Shown piece by piece: positions 38,801 to 49,935 of a stretch of 64,000 nucleotides of DNA. How positions within the stretch are numbered: the stretch's first letter is position 1; every line of letters begins with the position of its first letter. The position numbers and the translations under genes were made by a program. Below the pieces are notes generated by a model. It was not told the origin of the DNA. It did not search any database and saw only the letters and a program-made list of their open reading frames with translations. The DNA is from Epichloe hybrida (taxonomy: Eukaryota > Ascomycota > Sordariomycetes > Hypocreales > Clavicipitaceae). The stretch is from positions 124,001-188,000 of the forward strand of contig JAFEKR010000022.1 of NCBI GenBank assembly GCA_019022495.1. Direction: 5' to 3'.

Positions 38801-39290
38801 TAACTAGGACCTATTCTTATAACTAGGATATATACTTATCCTAGTAAACAAAGACTACACTAATAGTAAGTTTATGATTAAAGGTAATATTATGCACTTT
38901 AGCTTAACAAAGAGTAAGAGAGTTACGCGAAGCGTGCTTGCCTTAGAAGTTTACGGAATAGTAGCTAGTGTTAACATAGCTTACGTAATTATAACCACCC
39001 TAAACTTAGTTACTAACTAACTAAAGCTCCTAAAGATCCTAGTTATTATATATATGGATTTATACTCCTTATATAAGTGCCTTATTAAGCTTAGTATAAC
39101 AAAGGAGAAATACCTAATAATTAATATTATAGCCCTTTAATAGTTATATAAACGCTAAGAACTCTGTAAGATCTAATAGATTAATAGAGAGGATAACCTA
39201 GCTAATGCCTTTATAAAGGCATTACCTAATAAGGCCCTTAAGAGCTTTATCTTAACTAACTAGATAACTATCTAGATAGAGGGATAGGTT

Positions 39291-39760
39291 ACCTACGCGT
39301 AACACACGTGTAGTGAGAGGAAAAGGTAATCCTCTAGGAAGATAGCCATAGGGATAAGATAGTAATATGTAAGGGATCTACGCCCCTGTAATTAATATCC
39401 CTAGTAGCTATAACTACACTAGCCTACTAGGCCCTCCTAGTGGACTATAGAAATTAATAGTAGTGTGTAAGAGAATAAAGGTGTTGCTAAGGGGGAGGAA
39501 GATATTATATACACGCTATAGTGCAGTATATATGTTATTTTAGGGAAAAGAAGGGATTTAGAAGGACCTACTTATCCTTATATAAGCTCATAAGCTAAGC
39601 GAGATTATTATTTCCCTTTTATTAGTAACTATATACCTAGATAGGCTATAAGTCCTTTTCCTTACATCCCCTATTAATTATATCCTTAATCTGTCTTTCC
39701 TTTTTATTTCTATGATTAATATTACGCGTTAATAATTATATTAAAAGAGAGAAGTTCTAG
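39291..39760 (+). other. Copia B 3' untranslated region and polypurine tract
   Basis: About 470 bp between the RNase H end and the 3' LTR. It contains a locally GC-richer piece (39290-39420). The purine tract AAAAGAGAGAAG (39743-39754) lies just before the LTR. No gene. Confidence 0.6.
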
Positions 39761-40069
39761 TGTTAAAACCAAGGTGATATCAATTACGCGTCATAGCCGC
39801 AATTACCTAGCAGAAGCTTAGGCTACGCGCGGACCCTACATATGACTTATAACCTAGCACGTTAATTGGCTAGGAAATGTGGGGACACAAACGCGCATCC
39901 CCTTTTCCCTTTATGTATTATAACTTCTAGCTTTTTACCTCTCTTTTCCTATAACTTAATTAATTATAATAATAGACAACGCAGCCTAGAATAGATAATT
40001 GATAACGATACTATTCTTCGGGCTCACGACTGTATTACACATTGAATTCAATACCCTATGAATCCAACA
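39761..40069 (+). repeat. Copia B 3' LTR (309 bp)
   Basis: Partner of 33262-33570. Ends CCAACA and is followed by ctatt (40070-40074). Confidence 0.95.
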
Positions 40070-40310
40070 CTATTATTATTTTAAATATTATTTTAAAAAA
40101 ACATAAGAAAGAAAAGTATTTTATTTTACTAATATTTTTATAAACCTTAAAATACTAAATAACTAAAAAGTAAAGCTTTTTCTATAGTAATTTACTAATA
40201 CTTACTAATGTTTTTATTTAAGTTATTTATTATTTAAACTTAATTAAACTTTAACACTTATAATATTATAAAGTAATAAAAGCTATTCTTACTTATTCTA
40301 AGTAATTATA

Positions 40311-40380
40311 AGCTAGTATAAGCTATTATAAGCTATTATAAGCTAGTATAAGCTAGTATAAGCTAGTATAAGCTATTATA
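40311..40380. repeat. Decamer array AGCTAKTATA, 7 units
   Basis: Seven tandem 10-bp units alternate between AGCTAGTATA and AGCTATTATA. The hAT copy at 59905 has the same array in reverse orientation with 19 units. Confidence 0.9.
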
Positions 40381-40384
40381 TTAT

Positions 40385-40605
40385 TAAAAAATTCAAAATA
40401 CTACAAATACTACAAAATACTACAAATACTACATGTAGTAGAAAAATTTCATTATAGTGTAGTATGTAGTGTAGTGTAGTATGTAATGTAGTGTAGTATG
40501 TAGTGTAGTGTAGTATGTAGTGTAGTGTAGTATGTAGTGTAGTGTAGTATACTACACTACACTACAAATACTACAAGATGTAGTGTAGTGTAGTACAAAG
40601 CTCTG
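40385..40605. repeat. hAT large copy, right terminal TAGTG array with palindrome
   Basis: Starts with AAAATACTACAAATACTAC, then repeated GTAGTGTAGTGTAGTAT units of about 17 bp. A 34-bp perfect palindrome spans 40533-40566 (17-bp arms). The TIR CAAAGCTCTG ends at 40605. Confidence 0.9.
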
Positions 40606-40613
40606 ACTAGGAA

Positions 40614-41105
40614 GCAGTTACTACTAGTTAGGACCTATTTAAAGCTTAAGTCTATATGCTTAAAAGGAAGGTAAAGAATATTAGGAAAGTAAGGAAGAAG
40701 GTGTTTAACTTTAGGAAGTAACTTATAAACTAAACTAATAAAAACTAAGCTACCTCTCTTAGAAAGGATTAATTAAAACTAAGGGATCTTATTCTAGTAT
40801 ATAATATTAGAAGAAATATTAATATATCCACCACAAAGAAACTTATAATAAGATAAAACAGACCTTTCCGAATCTATAAGCAAGCGCTAATTTCTAAAGC
40901 CTATTATTTAAAAATGCTAGATAAGGTTTACCTTATAAAAACCATTTTAGGGGACTATATTAAAAAGTTTATCCTAGATATAGAAGGTTAGTGGACTTTA
41001 ATAGTAAATACGTAGTTATATACTCCTTAATAATACTAGGCAAGGGAGGAGACTACTAATAACTATAATTAAGAAGTCGCTATAATTATGCCTTTAGCAG
41101 CTTAA
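40614..41105 (+). pseudogene. Gypsy G Gag-Pol relic, part 2 (integrase C-terminus)
   Basis: Joining 24976 to 40614 (removing the hAT element and one TSD copy) keeps the reading frame and yields a coherent integrase tail. A Lys/Arg-rich helical stretch comes first, then RPFRIYKQ and a YLIKTILGDYIKKF block, matching the C-terminal W-N/R-G-P-F-R-I-Y and G-D/N-R-L-K-x-F blocks of fungal gypsy integrases. The end is near 41105. Stops are TAG/TAA. Confidence 0.78.
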
Positions 41106-41600
41106 CACAATATATCTAATTAAATGGTTAATAAAGGAGGGATAAGTTTATATCTTAAGGAAGAGGTTAAGCTCCTACCTTAAAGGAGCCTATATTATAG
41201 GATTAAGGTGTAGCTACCTTACTTAATAGAAGAATAAAAGAAAGAATATAAAGCATATTCTCTAATGCACCAAGGAGTATATAAGATTAAATATTATTTT
41301 CCCTTTATTTTTATTTTAGAAACTAAGCAAAGTTTCGTTCTAATGCTAGAGATTAAGTAATTAAGGTATAAGTCTATTAACTATAGGACTACTTACCCCT
41401 TTCCCCTTTTCTTTTATTTCCCTAAAATCCTACACTATAGACTAAATTTATTTTCTCTAATTTTCTCTATTATTTATAAATAATTTAGGAAGGGAGGAGG
41501 TATATCTACTACTAAGTAAGGAGAGTTATTAGAATTAATAGTATTTAGATTAAGTAGAAGGGTCTCTACTACTTTAGTAAACTACTCTTTTCCTAAGAAA
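41106..41600 (+). other. Region after gypsy G Pol
   Basis: No gene recognised. A purine-rich AGGAAGGGAGGAGG (about 41489-41502) could be a polypurine tract with an LTR beginning after it, but no partner LTR was found upstream of gypsy G. Confidence 0.35.
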
Positions 41601-42540
41601 GGTATAAGAGCTCTCTCTTAGGAAGACTAAAGGTAATACCTAGAGATAAAGCGCTATTTATAGCTAGCTATATAAGACCTATTCTAAATATAATTACTAT
41701 ATATACCTTCGCTAACCCTAGAAAGTAAGATATAGCTATAGAAAGGGAAGTATATATGCTTACTAAAGAAGGTAATATACTATATATATAAGTTTAAGTA
41801 GTTAGTATAGAAAATACTATTTAATTTACTAAACATAGACACTAGTAAAGCATAATAATGCTTAGGATACTATAAAAAAGCGTGTAAGAAATACCCGTTA
41901 GGATAAGCTATCTTAGCAGGAATAAGGACTAAGTAATAATATTTGTTTTTAATAGTAAGGGCTAAGATACTATTTACTTTAGTGTAGCTTCTTATAAAAT
42001 TCTTTAGTAATTTAGTTCTCTTTATAGTAGTAATTAGATAGGGAGGAGCCCTTTCTAAGGAATTTTTAGAAGGTTAGAGGGTAATCTTTATATATAAAGG
42101 AACACTGCTATTACTAATATTAATCCCGCCCTAAACCTAGAAGGCAAAAAGGAACTTATACTATAAAACAAAAGCTATTAGTATTAGCCTAAATATAAGA
42201 TTAAATAATCTTTAAAATACCTATGTAGTCTTTACTAATAAATAAAGGAAAGAACTTAGTGTAGTTAGACTAGTCTATAGTCTTTATTACTAAAAGCTTA
42301 ACTTCTAGAATGCTTACCCTTATAATAGTAGTAATATTAGGAAGTTTTTAATGGTTTTTATTAAGAGATTTAGCTATAATTAATTAATTAGGGTAATAAT
42401 ATAAAGAGTAATAAGTTAAGGAGTATAAAGAAGAGGAAAGAAAAAGGGTTAAAAGAGCCTTAAACTATAGGATGCTATATATAATAGGCGTTAGTACCTA
42501 ATAAGCAAGCAGGCTACCTATAAGTAATTCATAATAGTAA
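41601..42540 (+). pseudogene. Unrecognised degenerate coding-like stretch
   Basis: One plus-strand frame gives a mixed-composition peptide broken only by TAG/TAA (for example YTFANPRK, REVYMLTKEGN, ILRIL, SRNKD, IKKRKEKG). The first TGA comes at about 42543. I recognise no domain. Because RIP removes TpG, lack of TGA is weak support. It could be the 3' part of an element or a captured gene. Confidence 0.25.
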
Positions 42541-43016
42541 GGTCTGAATCATAGTAACCACTTAATCTCCATAGACAGATGCCTCGTAATAGATACTAGC
42601 GGCTAATAGAGAGAAAGGAGAAGGCAACTAGTAATAGCTGCTAATAACCGCTTTTAAAATTAATAAAGACTATAAGAACAGGATTAGGGCCACAGGAACT
42701 ACTTAATCTAACTTACTTTTTACATAAGCACATATCCTCTTAACCTTTAAAGTTTTTACTTATACTACCCTTATTTCTAAAATTCTTTCTAACTACGCTA
42801 ATTTAAAAATCTAACAGGTAGTTACTATATCCTGTCCTATTATAATAGTTATTCTGTCTATCCTAGAACCTTTTAATCTTACCTAGTAAAATAAAATAGT
42901 ATAGGGAGTCTATTGTAAATGAGGGTAATTACACTAAAGTAAATAGTAATACTATTACTTACTTTCCTTACGGCAGGTGCCTTACTATATACTATATTTA
43001 TATTTTAATACATAGA
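42541..43016. other. Intervening AT-rich DNA
   Basis: No gene, repeat or element end recognised. Confidence 0.4.
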
Positions 43017-43369
43017 TTAAAAAGCCCTTTCTTTCGAGAAATTAAGGAAGGCACTATAGAAATTAATTTAGTTAATCTCTATGGGTAGTAGCTACCTTTG
43101 TTTTATTCGCAAAGAGACTAGCTATAGCCTTTGCTAAGATTTAAAGTTTACTAGGATAGTAATAATTTTAACCTAGTAATACTAATTAGGCTAGGATAGA
43201 CAAATATATAATAGCGTAGTTATTTAATGGATATTTATGAATTCCTAAGAAAGGCTTATAAGACTCTAAGTAAAGACTAGCTTAACTAGTTTAAGCTAAT
43301 AGTAATAGGGAGAATTATAGAGCGTAGGCTTAAAGCGATAGTAGTAATACTACCCTAAACATTCGAAGT
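43017..43369 (+). pseudogene. Relict ORF X, part 1 (unrecognised), interrupted by gypsy 2
   Basis: A plus-strand frame contains REIKEGTIEINLVNLYG, FNLVILIRLG and MDIYEFLRKAYKTLSKD-type segments. It runs into the gypsy 2 target duplication gaagt (43365-43369) and continues in frame at 49936. The sequence is coding-like in composition, with charged and hydrophobic residues alternating, but I recognise no family. Stops are TAG/TAA. Confidence 0.3.
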
Positions 43370-43560
43370 TGTGAGGCCTCACTCACAACACGGGTGCACT
43401 CCGCCAGCGCACCACGCTGTAGGGCTAGGTTCACATAACACTAGCGAGCCACTAGCTATAAGTTAGCAACTCGCACGCATAACACACTTAGACCTAGTAA
43501 GCTTTAGTTAATATATAAACGCCCCTATACCTCTTACCTAGCTATCCCTTTATTCTTATA
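43370..43560 (+). repeat. Gypsy 2 5' LTR (191 bp)
   Basis: About 27 differences from 49740-49930, all transitions, no indel. The inner end CTCACA has become CTTATA. Confidence 0.93.
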
Positions 43561-43699
43561 ATTCTAAAGCTTCTCCTACTAGCTACCTAAGAGTAATATA
43601 GGGGGGAGAATAACCTAATTCACTAGAACTATACTATATATTACTTAGGATTAGCTAGATAATAGTAATACTATAGCTAGGGATATGCTATATTCTATA

Positions 43700-46600
43700 A
43701 CCCTATCTAAAGCTATACCCTTTACTATAGTAGTAGAAGAGGTAGTAGTTAGGGAGTAAATTGCCTAGCTTAAGTAACTTAAGGAACTATAGGATTAAGA
43801 AAAGAAGCTTACTAACTTAATATAATCTTACAAAGGACTAGTAAAAAGGGGCTAAAAGGATAGTTTATCCTTAAGCCTTAGTAGCTAAGAAGTTAAGGTC
43901 TAAAACATTACAGAACTCTAATACCTTATAAACTTATAAAAGCATAAGATATAGCTTAATAACCTTAACTATGCCTTTAAGGGGGTAAAGAAGAAGTATT
44001 ACTAGGATAACTAAAAGATTCTCTTTACACTTAACTATATACATATAAACTATTAGGCTAGATAGGACTAATACATTAAAGAATAACTAGCTAATAGTTA
44101 GGATTATCCTAAGGATAACTAGGATAAGTTCTAAGACTAGACCCTTACGCTACTTAAAGACTCTATAAGCCATGATGCATAAATGGCCACGCAGCTAGAA
44201 AACGTAAAGCAAAAGGAGGGCCAGAGTCCTATTAAGTTTAGCATTTACTTAGATTCACTAGAGAAACACCTAGAACATACTCTAGAAAAAACCTATGCTC
44301 TTATATTCTTTATAAAATTACTTCCTAACTTATAAGATTATATTAACTTACACATAGATATCACTAGTCTAACATAAGAAGATATTATATAACTTACCTA
44401 GTAATTCTAGGAGGTAATATTAAAGAATAAGCGAAAGCTAAATAATTTAGAAGAGAAGGGGCTATATAAGGTAGCTTAACACTAAAAACGTAACTCCTTA
44501 TAAGGGTATTAGCTAAATAGGGACTAAAGAGATAAGGATAAGGATAAGGAAAAGACCCTAGCTACCTATTTAAATAATAATAGACTATAAGGAAGAAGAT
44601 AGTGCTTTAATTATAATAGTATAGAGCATATTATTTATAATTATAATAAGCTAAGGAAAGACTAGTAAGAGAGCTAGGAAAACTCCTAGAGGTAGAAGTA
44701 AAAGCCCTTACCTCTACCTTAGATACTAGGGTACTAATAGGACACTAATTCTATACACTAGTTACTATTTATAAGCATAAAGATATTAAAACAGTAGCGG
44801 ATCTTAATAGTTACGCTAAGATTAATATTATAAGCGCCTAATTTACATAGACTTACAAGCTTAATTAGGCTAAGGCCACAGCACCTATCTTAAAGGTAGT
44901 AGGGGCTCTAATAGTTCCCTAATATAGTATCTATAAGGTACCTATTATAATTAAAGATTCATAAGGTAAAGAGAAAGATCTTAAGTTACTATATATAGTA
45001 GTTAATAGGGACCTAAGAGTAAAGGGAAGCCCTATATTAATTAGAATACACATACTTATAGAAGAACGCATATATCTTTACTTATACTTATAAGAATAGT
45101 GGTTTAAAAAAAGAAAGGTAACCTTTTTACTACTAACTCCTTATAAGTTTATAAAGGTAATATATAATAAGATAATTATATATACTATCATAGGCATATT
45201 AGAGGATAAGTTTATCCCTCTTAAAGATAAAGAGAAGGTAAGAGCATATAGAACTATTAAAGATATCCTAGAGGAACTATATAAGTTTAAAGACATGTTT
45301 ACATTAGATAAGGCAGGGAGCCTCCTATTAAAGAAGTTAACTAACCACATAATTAATCTTATACTAGGAGCTATACCCCTATATAGACTAATCTATTCTC
45401 TCTCCTAAAGCAAGCTTAGAGAGCTCTAGGAATATATTAATAATAACCTAAAGAAAGGCTAGATAAGACCCTTAAAGAGCCTAGTAAGCGCGCCTATTCT
45501 ATTTATGCTAAAGAAGGATAGAACGCTCTAGCTATACGTTAACTATTAAGGGCTTAATAAGGTAACGCAGAAGAATTACTACGCTCTCCCCCTAATTTCA
45601 GAGATCCTTAATTAATACTAAGGGGCCTGTTTCTTTTCTAAGATTAATATTAAGGATATATACTACTGAATTCACATTAAAGAGGGTAATAAGTAGAAGA
45701 TAGCTTTTCGCATGTGTTATAGGCATTACAAGTACCTTATAATACCTTTTAGGTTAATAAATACCTTAGCTACTTTCTAGAGTTATATCTATAAGGTACT
45801 ATATAGGCTAGTTAATACTATTTATATAGTATATCTAGATAATATCTTAATCTTCTCTAAGATAAAGGAGGAGCACACTAAATATATTAAGTAAGTTCTT
45901 AAATATATAAGGTTAGCAGAGTTATACACAAAACCCTCTAAGTGCTCTTTCTATAAAGAATTAGTAAAATTCCTAGGATTTATCCTCTCTATTAATAGGA
46001 TATTAATAAATACTCGCTGGGTTAATATAATTAGAGAATAAAAGGAGCTAATAAGTTTTAAGGATATATAGTTATTCCTTAGGTTCTATAACTTCTATTA
46101 ATAGTTTATCTATAAATACTCTAGGATTATAGCACCTCTTTATACGCTAATAAAGGGCAGTTAAAATAGCATCTAGACTAGGAGGTTTATATTTAAAGAA
46201 AAGGAGTAGTTAGTATTTAACTAGCTAAAAGATACCTTTTAGTAAGCGCCTTTACTCTAACACTATAACCTAAGTTAAGCGGTGCGTATTAAGACAAATA
46301 CCTTGATTTTTATAATAGCAGGAATCCTATCTTAGCAGGATAATAAGGGCTATTAGTATCTAGTGGCCTTTTAGTTAAGGAAGTTTATAAACACTAAACG
46401 CAACTATAGCATAGCTAATTAAGAGTTACTTACTATAGTAAAGTTGTTTAAACACTAGCAATATTATATTAAAGGCATGGAGATACCTATAGAGGTCCTA
46501 TCAGACTATTATAATCTATAAACCTTTATAAGGTAGTAGAAGCTAAATAGAAGATAGATATAATAGTATATATTTCTCTGCCCTTTCTATTTTATAATTA

Positions 46601-48425
46601 AGTATAGACTAGGGAAGAGCAACCCTATAGACATACTGTTAAGAAAGTCTAATTATAAGGGCAAACCTATATTAAATAAGGTACTCCTACTAGAGCTTTA
46701 AAGGAAGATAGTAGATATCTTTATAGTAGAAGAAGAAGTACTAATATATTAAAGAAGTTATAGCATAACACTAGTCTTAGAACCCACTAAGGCAAGAGTA
46801 GCCTAGGTAGAAGGCTAGTTAGCCGCTATAAATCTAGTAACAGGTTAGCTAAATAAGGGTAATTTCAAGGAGAAAGTAGTGTATGTTTAAGACATTAGCA
46901 TAGCACAAGCAATTTAGGGGGCTATTACGTTACTAAATCCCTACTAATCTATAGCAAATAAACCATTAGCATAATTACTATAGAAGGCATAGGACTAAGA
47001 TCTAGATCTACAAAAGCGCGGAGGTAAGGTTAACTCCTAAGTAAAAGGGAGGGGAAAAGCTAGTCTATAGTTACATAGCGTAAGGGGCCTCCTAATATAT
47101 AAAGACTAGGTAGTTATTCTGTGGGAGCCTATCTTATAATAGAAGCTTCTATAGCTATACTATAATAATTCATTAGTAAGTTACTTCAGGACTAAACACA
47201 CTCTTAAACTACTAAAATATTACTATTAGTAGCTAGTAATAAGTAAAGCTATTTTAGACTATATATCTAGCTACAGGGTATGCTAGCGCGTAGTAGCTAG
47301 GAGGCACCGCCTGTATAGAAGCCTTAAATCACTACTAATACTAAGGCAACCATAGGCAGAGATCTCAATGGATTTTATCATAGGATTACCACTAGTATAG
47401 CTAGGTAACTAAGAAACTAACGCAATCCTAGTAATTATAGACTAATTCACTAAGTACTTTATCTTCCTCCCTATACAAACTATAATTAACGTAGCTAAAT
47501 TAGCAAAGCTATTCTATAAGGAGATCAAGCTTTAATTTAGGGCGCTAGAGGGTATTATATCTAATAGAGAATTAGTGTTTACAAGCAAATTCTAGTTAGA
47601 TATATATTACCTATTATATGTAAAGCATAGGCTTTTAATAGTGTTTTACCCCTAAACTAACAAGTAGACAGAGAGAATAAACTAAGTGCTAGAATATTAC
47701 CTATAATACTTTATTAAAGAAAACTAATAGCTATAGCTAAAGCTACTCCTAATAGCTTAATTTATATATAATAATACTATTAATAGGATAATAGGTTACT
47801 TCCCTAACTACACTCTTATAAGCTATTTACCTAAGTTTTATCTAGCTTTTAAGGGTAAGAGTAAGGAGAGGGAGGTCCTAGAAGCTTACGCATGTGTATA
47901 AAAGCTACATAAGGTTAGGGAGAAACTAGCATATAACTAGGCAAGAGCTACTAAAGCATAGGTAAAGTATTATAACTAATAACACTAGCTATTAACCTTA
48001 AAAAGAGGAGACTTAGTATTACTATTAGTAAAGAATATTAGACTTAAGGACATAAAACAGAAGCTAACCCCTAGATTTATTAGGCTATTTTAAATACTTA
48101 ATACTATAGGTAAATAAGCATACTAACTAGCGCTACCTAATAAGTATAGTTAACTATATAACGTGTTTTACGTTAGTCTATTAGAGCTATAGAATCACTA
48201 GAAAGACACTATAGATAAAGAAATGCTAATACTAGACCTTAAAGATAAAGATAATAAATTTAAAGTTAAAGAAGTTAAGGATTACAGGAAGACTTATAAA
48301 GGTAATAAATACCTAGTAAAATAAAAGGGTTAGCTAAGCAAATATAATTAATAGGTAGTAGTAGAAGACATAGAAGGCGCTTAATATATAATTTAGGCCT
48401 TCTATTAAAGTAAAATAAGGAGGAA
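43700..48425 (+). pseudogene. Gypsy 2 Gag-Pol relic with chromodomain
   Basis: Gag runs to a zinc knuckle at 44603-44644 (C-F-N-Y-N-S-I-E-H-I-I-Y-N-Y: two of four ligands now Tyr). Pol lies in a different frame from the knuckle. The RT active site is YLDN (45832-45843). The integrase core has MDFIIGLP (first Asp 47371), SNRE in place of SDRG (Asn 47563) and TERIN (Glu 47671), spaced D-X35-E. A chromodomain with KFKVKEVKDYRK and KYLVK.KG lies at about 48245-48420. The RT and integrase Asp-to-Asn changes are G-to-A. An open minus-strand stretch at 45141-45350 is antisense to RT. Least damaged of the chromovirus copies but non-functional. Confidence 0.87.
44603..44644 (+). other. Gypsy 2 zinc knuckle, half mutated
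   Basis: Ligand positions read C, Y, H, Y. Aligned gypsy 1 reads Y, Y, Y, Y. Confidence 0.85.
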
Positions 48426-49739
48426 GCATAGTAAGTTATAAGTAAATCATAAGCACTAAGGAATAATATTACTATAGTTAAGGCTTAATATTATTAGTTA
48501 CCTAAAAATTCTACCTAGAGGCCTGCGTTATATTATAAAAAAAACAAAGGAAATAGCACCTAAAGCGTAGGTAAAGCAACTAGAAAACCCTCTATCGTAG
48601 CCCCTAGATAGGAGATAACCTTGCTATTAATAAACCCATACTTCGCCTTATTCTTATTAGCCTAAATCACCTTCTCTATAGCATAGAAAAAGTAGTGCAC
48701 TACTATAGCCTAGGTAATATAGCCTAGATCTAATAAATAAAGCTAAAAAACTATACGCGCTTCCTACATAGCTATAGCATCCTCTAGGTTCTCCTATTAA
48801 AATATTAGTAAAGCCCTAGTAAATAAATAATAAAAAGCTAAGGGTAAACTAGAAGAGAGGGAAATAGGGCTATAGCTACTAAGGTAACTTATAACTACTA
48901 CTAAGAAACCAGATAGCTCTAGTAAGAAATAGAGGTAGCCTACATAGAAAGGTTAGCGAATAACAAGCAATTAGGTTAGGATTTAATAGACTTAATACGC
49001 CTTTATAGCACTAGTTAACCTAAAGGCAACGCGGTATAAGGTATTCGTATAGTTAAATCCTATAACTAAGTTAAGGACACACTTAGTAAAGCCATAGTAA
49101 GTCTTCTCTAAAAAAACACTAACGCCCTCTTTATTTAGGGTAGAAATAGTAGCGCCTATAAGGGCTTACACTTACTTATAAATAACTATTAGGTTAGAAA
49201 AGTCACTAGCTATTATTACTATAGCCTAGTATAGAAAAGTCAGTAAGTTAGAAGCATATAGTAATAAAATACTAAGCAACTCACTATCTTATAGGTATTA
49301 CCACGCTTATTATATTAGAGATAACGCTTTAACTACTTATCCCTAGTAGCACTACTCCTAAGTAAAGAATAAGAAAAACTACATATAATCCTTAGTAAAG
49401 TGGCCTTAATTAGCAAATACCTCTTAAAGTTAGCGTAGCTAGTGCGTAAGTAGTGCATATAAGAGTACTTATAGAAGCAAATAGCATTAGTTTCTATAAT
49501 AAAATAGTAAGGATAGGTGCGTAATAAGTTAGGGTAAATAAAGTCTAATTAAAATTAATTAGAATAGTCTAGAGTTATAAGGAGAAAAAGGGAGTAATAT
49601 AATAGTAAGTTTCAATAAAATTTATATTATAAAGCTAACTAATTATTTGTTATTATTTTCATTATTAGCTAGTTAGCAAAAAGCTATATTAAGGCTAGGG
49701 AAAGCTATTTAGGAGCCTAGCTATAAGTAGGGGGATAAT
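48426..49739 (+). other. Gypsy 2 long 3' region and polypurine tract
   Basis: About 1.3 kb after the chromodomain, not evidently similar to the corresponding region of gypsy 1 and 3. Short coding-like runs occur in several frames (for example EIAPKA near 48550 and NLKATRYKVFVQLNPITKLRTH around 49020) but no domain is recognised. The polypurine tract AAGTAGGGGGATAAT (about 49725-49739) abuts the LTR. Confidence 0.55.
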
Positions 49740-49930
49740 TATAAGGCCCTACTTATAATATAAGTGCACTCCGCTAGCGCACTATGCTGTAGGGCTAGGT
49801 CTATGTAACACTAGCGAGCTACTAGCTATAAGTCAGCAACTCGCACGCATAACACACTTAGACCTAGCAAGCTTTAGTCAATATACGAACGCCCCTATAC
49901 CTCTTGCCTAGCTATCCCTTTGTTCTCACA
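49740..49930 (+). repeat. Gypsy 2 3' LTR (191 bp)
   Basis: Partner of 43370-43560. Ends TTCTCACA and is followed by gaagt (49931-49935). Confidence 0.93.
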
Positions 49931-49935
49931 GAAGT

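Larger units (their letters stand above)
33960..39290 (+). pseudogene. Copia B Gag-Pol relic, single frame
   Basis: One frame can be followed from Gag through the zinc knuckle (35772-35813) to the RNase H end, without a frameshift wherever I checked. Domains: Gag to about 35900; protease region to about 36300; pre-integrase around 36570-36660; integrase with a FKFTLKDKCSFNYKVIVDI block (first catalytic Asp, about 36740-36795) and the second Asp in IIIDARINFYS (about 36950). The RT starts near 37790 (EINALIKQGVFKF) with a DIYxAYIxA block near 38070. RNase H ends with REDNLANAFIKALP (39186-39230). Stops are many, all TAG/TAA where checked. The open stretch 36714-36896 is in frame and is simply an undamaged piece of integrase. 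Encodes the functions for copia retrotransposition; dead. Confidence 0.88.
33262..40069 (+). mobile_element. Copia B: complete Ty1/copia element, plus strand
   Basis: The element is 6808 bp with 309-bp LTRs (33262-33570 and 39761-40069) and target duplication ctatt at 33257-33261 and 40070-40074. LTR ends are TGTTAGA...CCAACA (right LTR end intact). Full Gag-Pol order on the plus strand. Closest in the window to copia A. Inserted in the hAT element independently of copia C. Confidence 0.94.
24977..40605. mobile_element. hAT-type non-autonomous DNA transposon, large copy, containing copia C and copia B
   Basis: Termini are perfect 10-bp inverted repeats CAGAGCTTTG / CAAAGCTCTG, flanked by the 8-bp target duplication actaggaa (24969-24976 and 40606-40613). 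That TSD length and a CAG-type terminus are hallmarks of the hAT superfamily. Removing the two copia insertions leaves about 2.05 kb (24977-25606, 32373-33261, 40070-40605) with no transposase-like coding. Instead there are TAGTG-repeat ends, 100-bp tandem repeats and a decamer array. It is non-autonomous, so transposase would come from elsewhere. It inserted into the gypsy G integrase. Relatives are at 59905 and 61812. Confidence 0.9.
43370..49930 (+). mobile_element. Gypsy 2: complete Ty3/gypsy chromovirus, plus strand
   Basis: The element is 6561 bp with 191-bp LTRs (43370-43560 and 49740-49930) and target duplication gaagt at 43365-43369 and 49931-49935. LTR ends TGTGAG...CTCACA are intact on the outer sides. 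Related to gypsy 1 and 3 across pol, but with a shorter LTR and a different 3' region, so a sister subfamily. Inserted in relict ORF X. Confidence 0.93.

Noticed and set aside
40440..40605. Regularly spaced TAGTG repeats as a CRISPR array
   Set aside because: No unique spacers; units are contiguous and belong to a transposon terminus in a eukaryotic-type genome.
42541..43016. LTR of gypsy G
   Set aside because: No matching copy was found near 18200-18860.
45141..45350. Minus-strand gene
   Set aside because: Antisense to gypsy 2 protease/RT.
8077..49935. A sequence-specific target for the chromoviruses, because gypsy 1 and 2 have TSDs aaagt and gaagt
   Set aside because: Two sites are too few and the shared AAGT is likely by chance in this composition.
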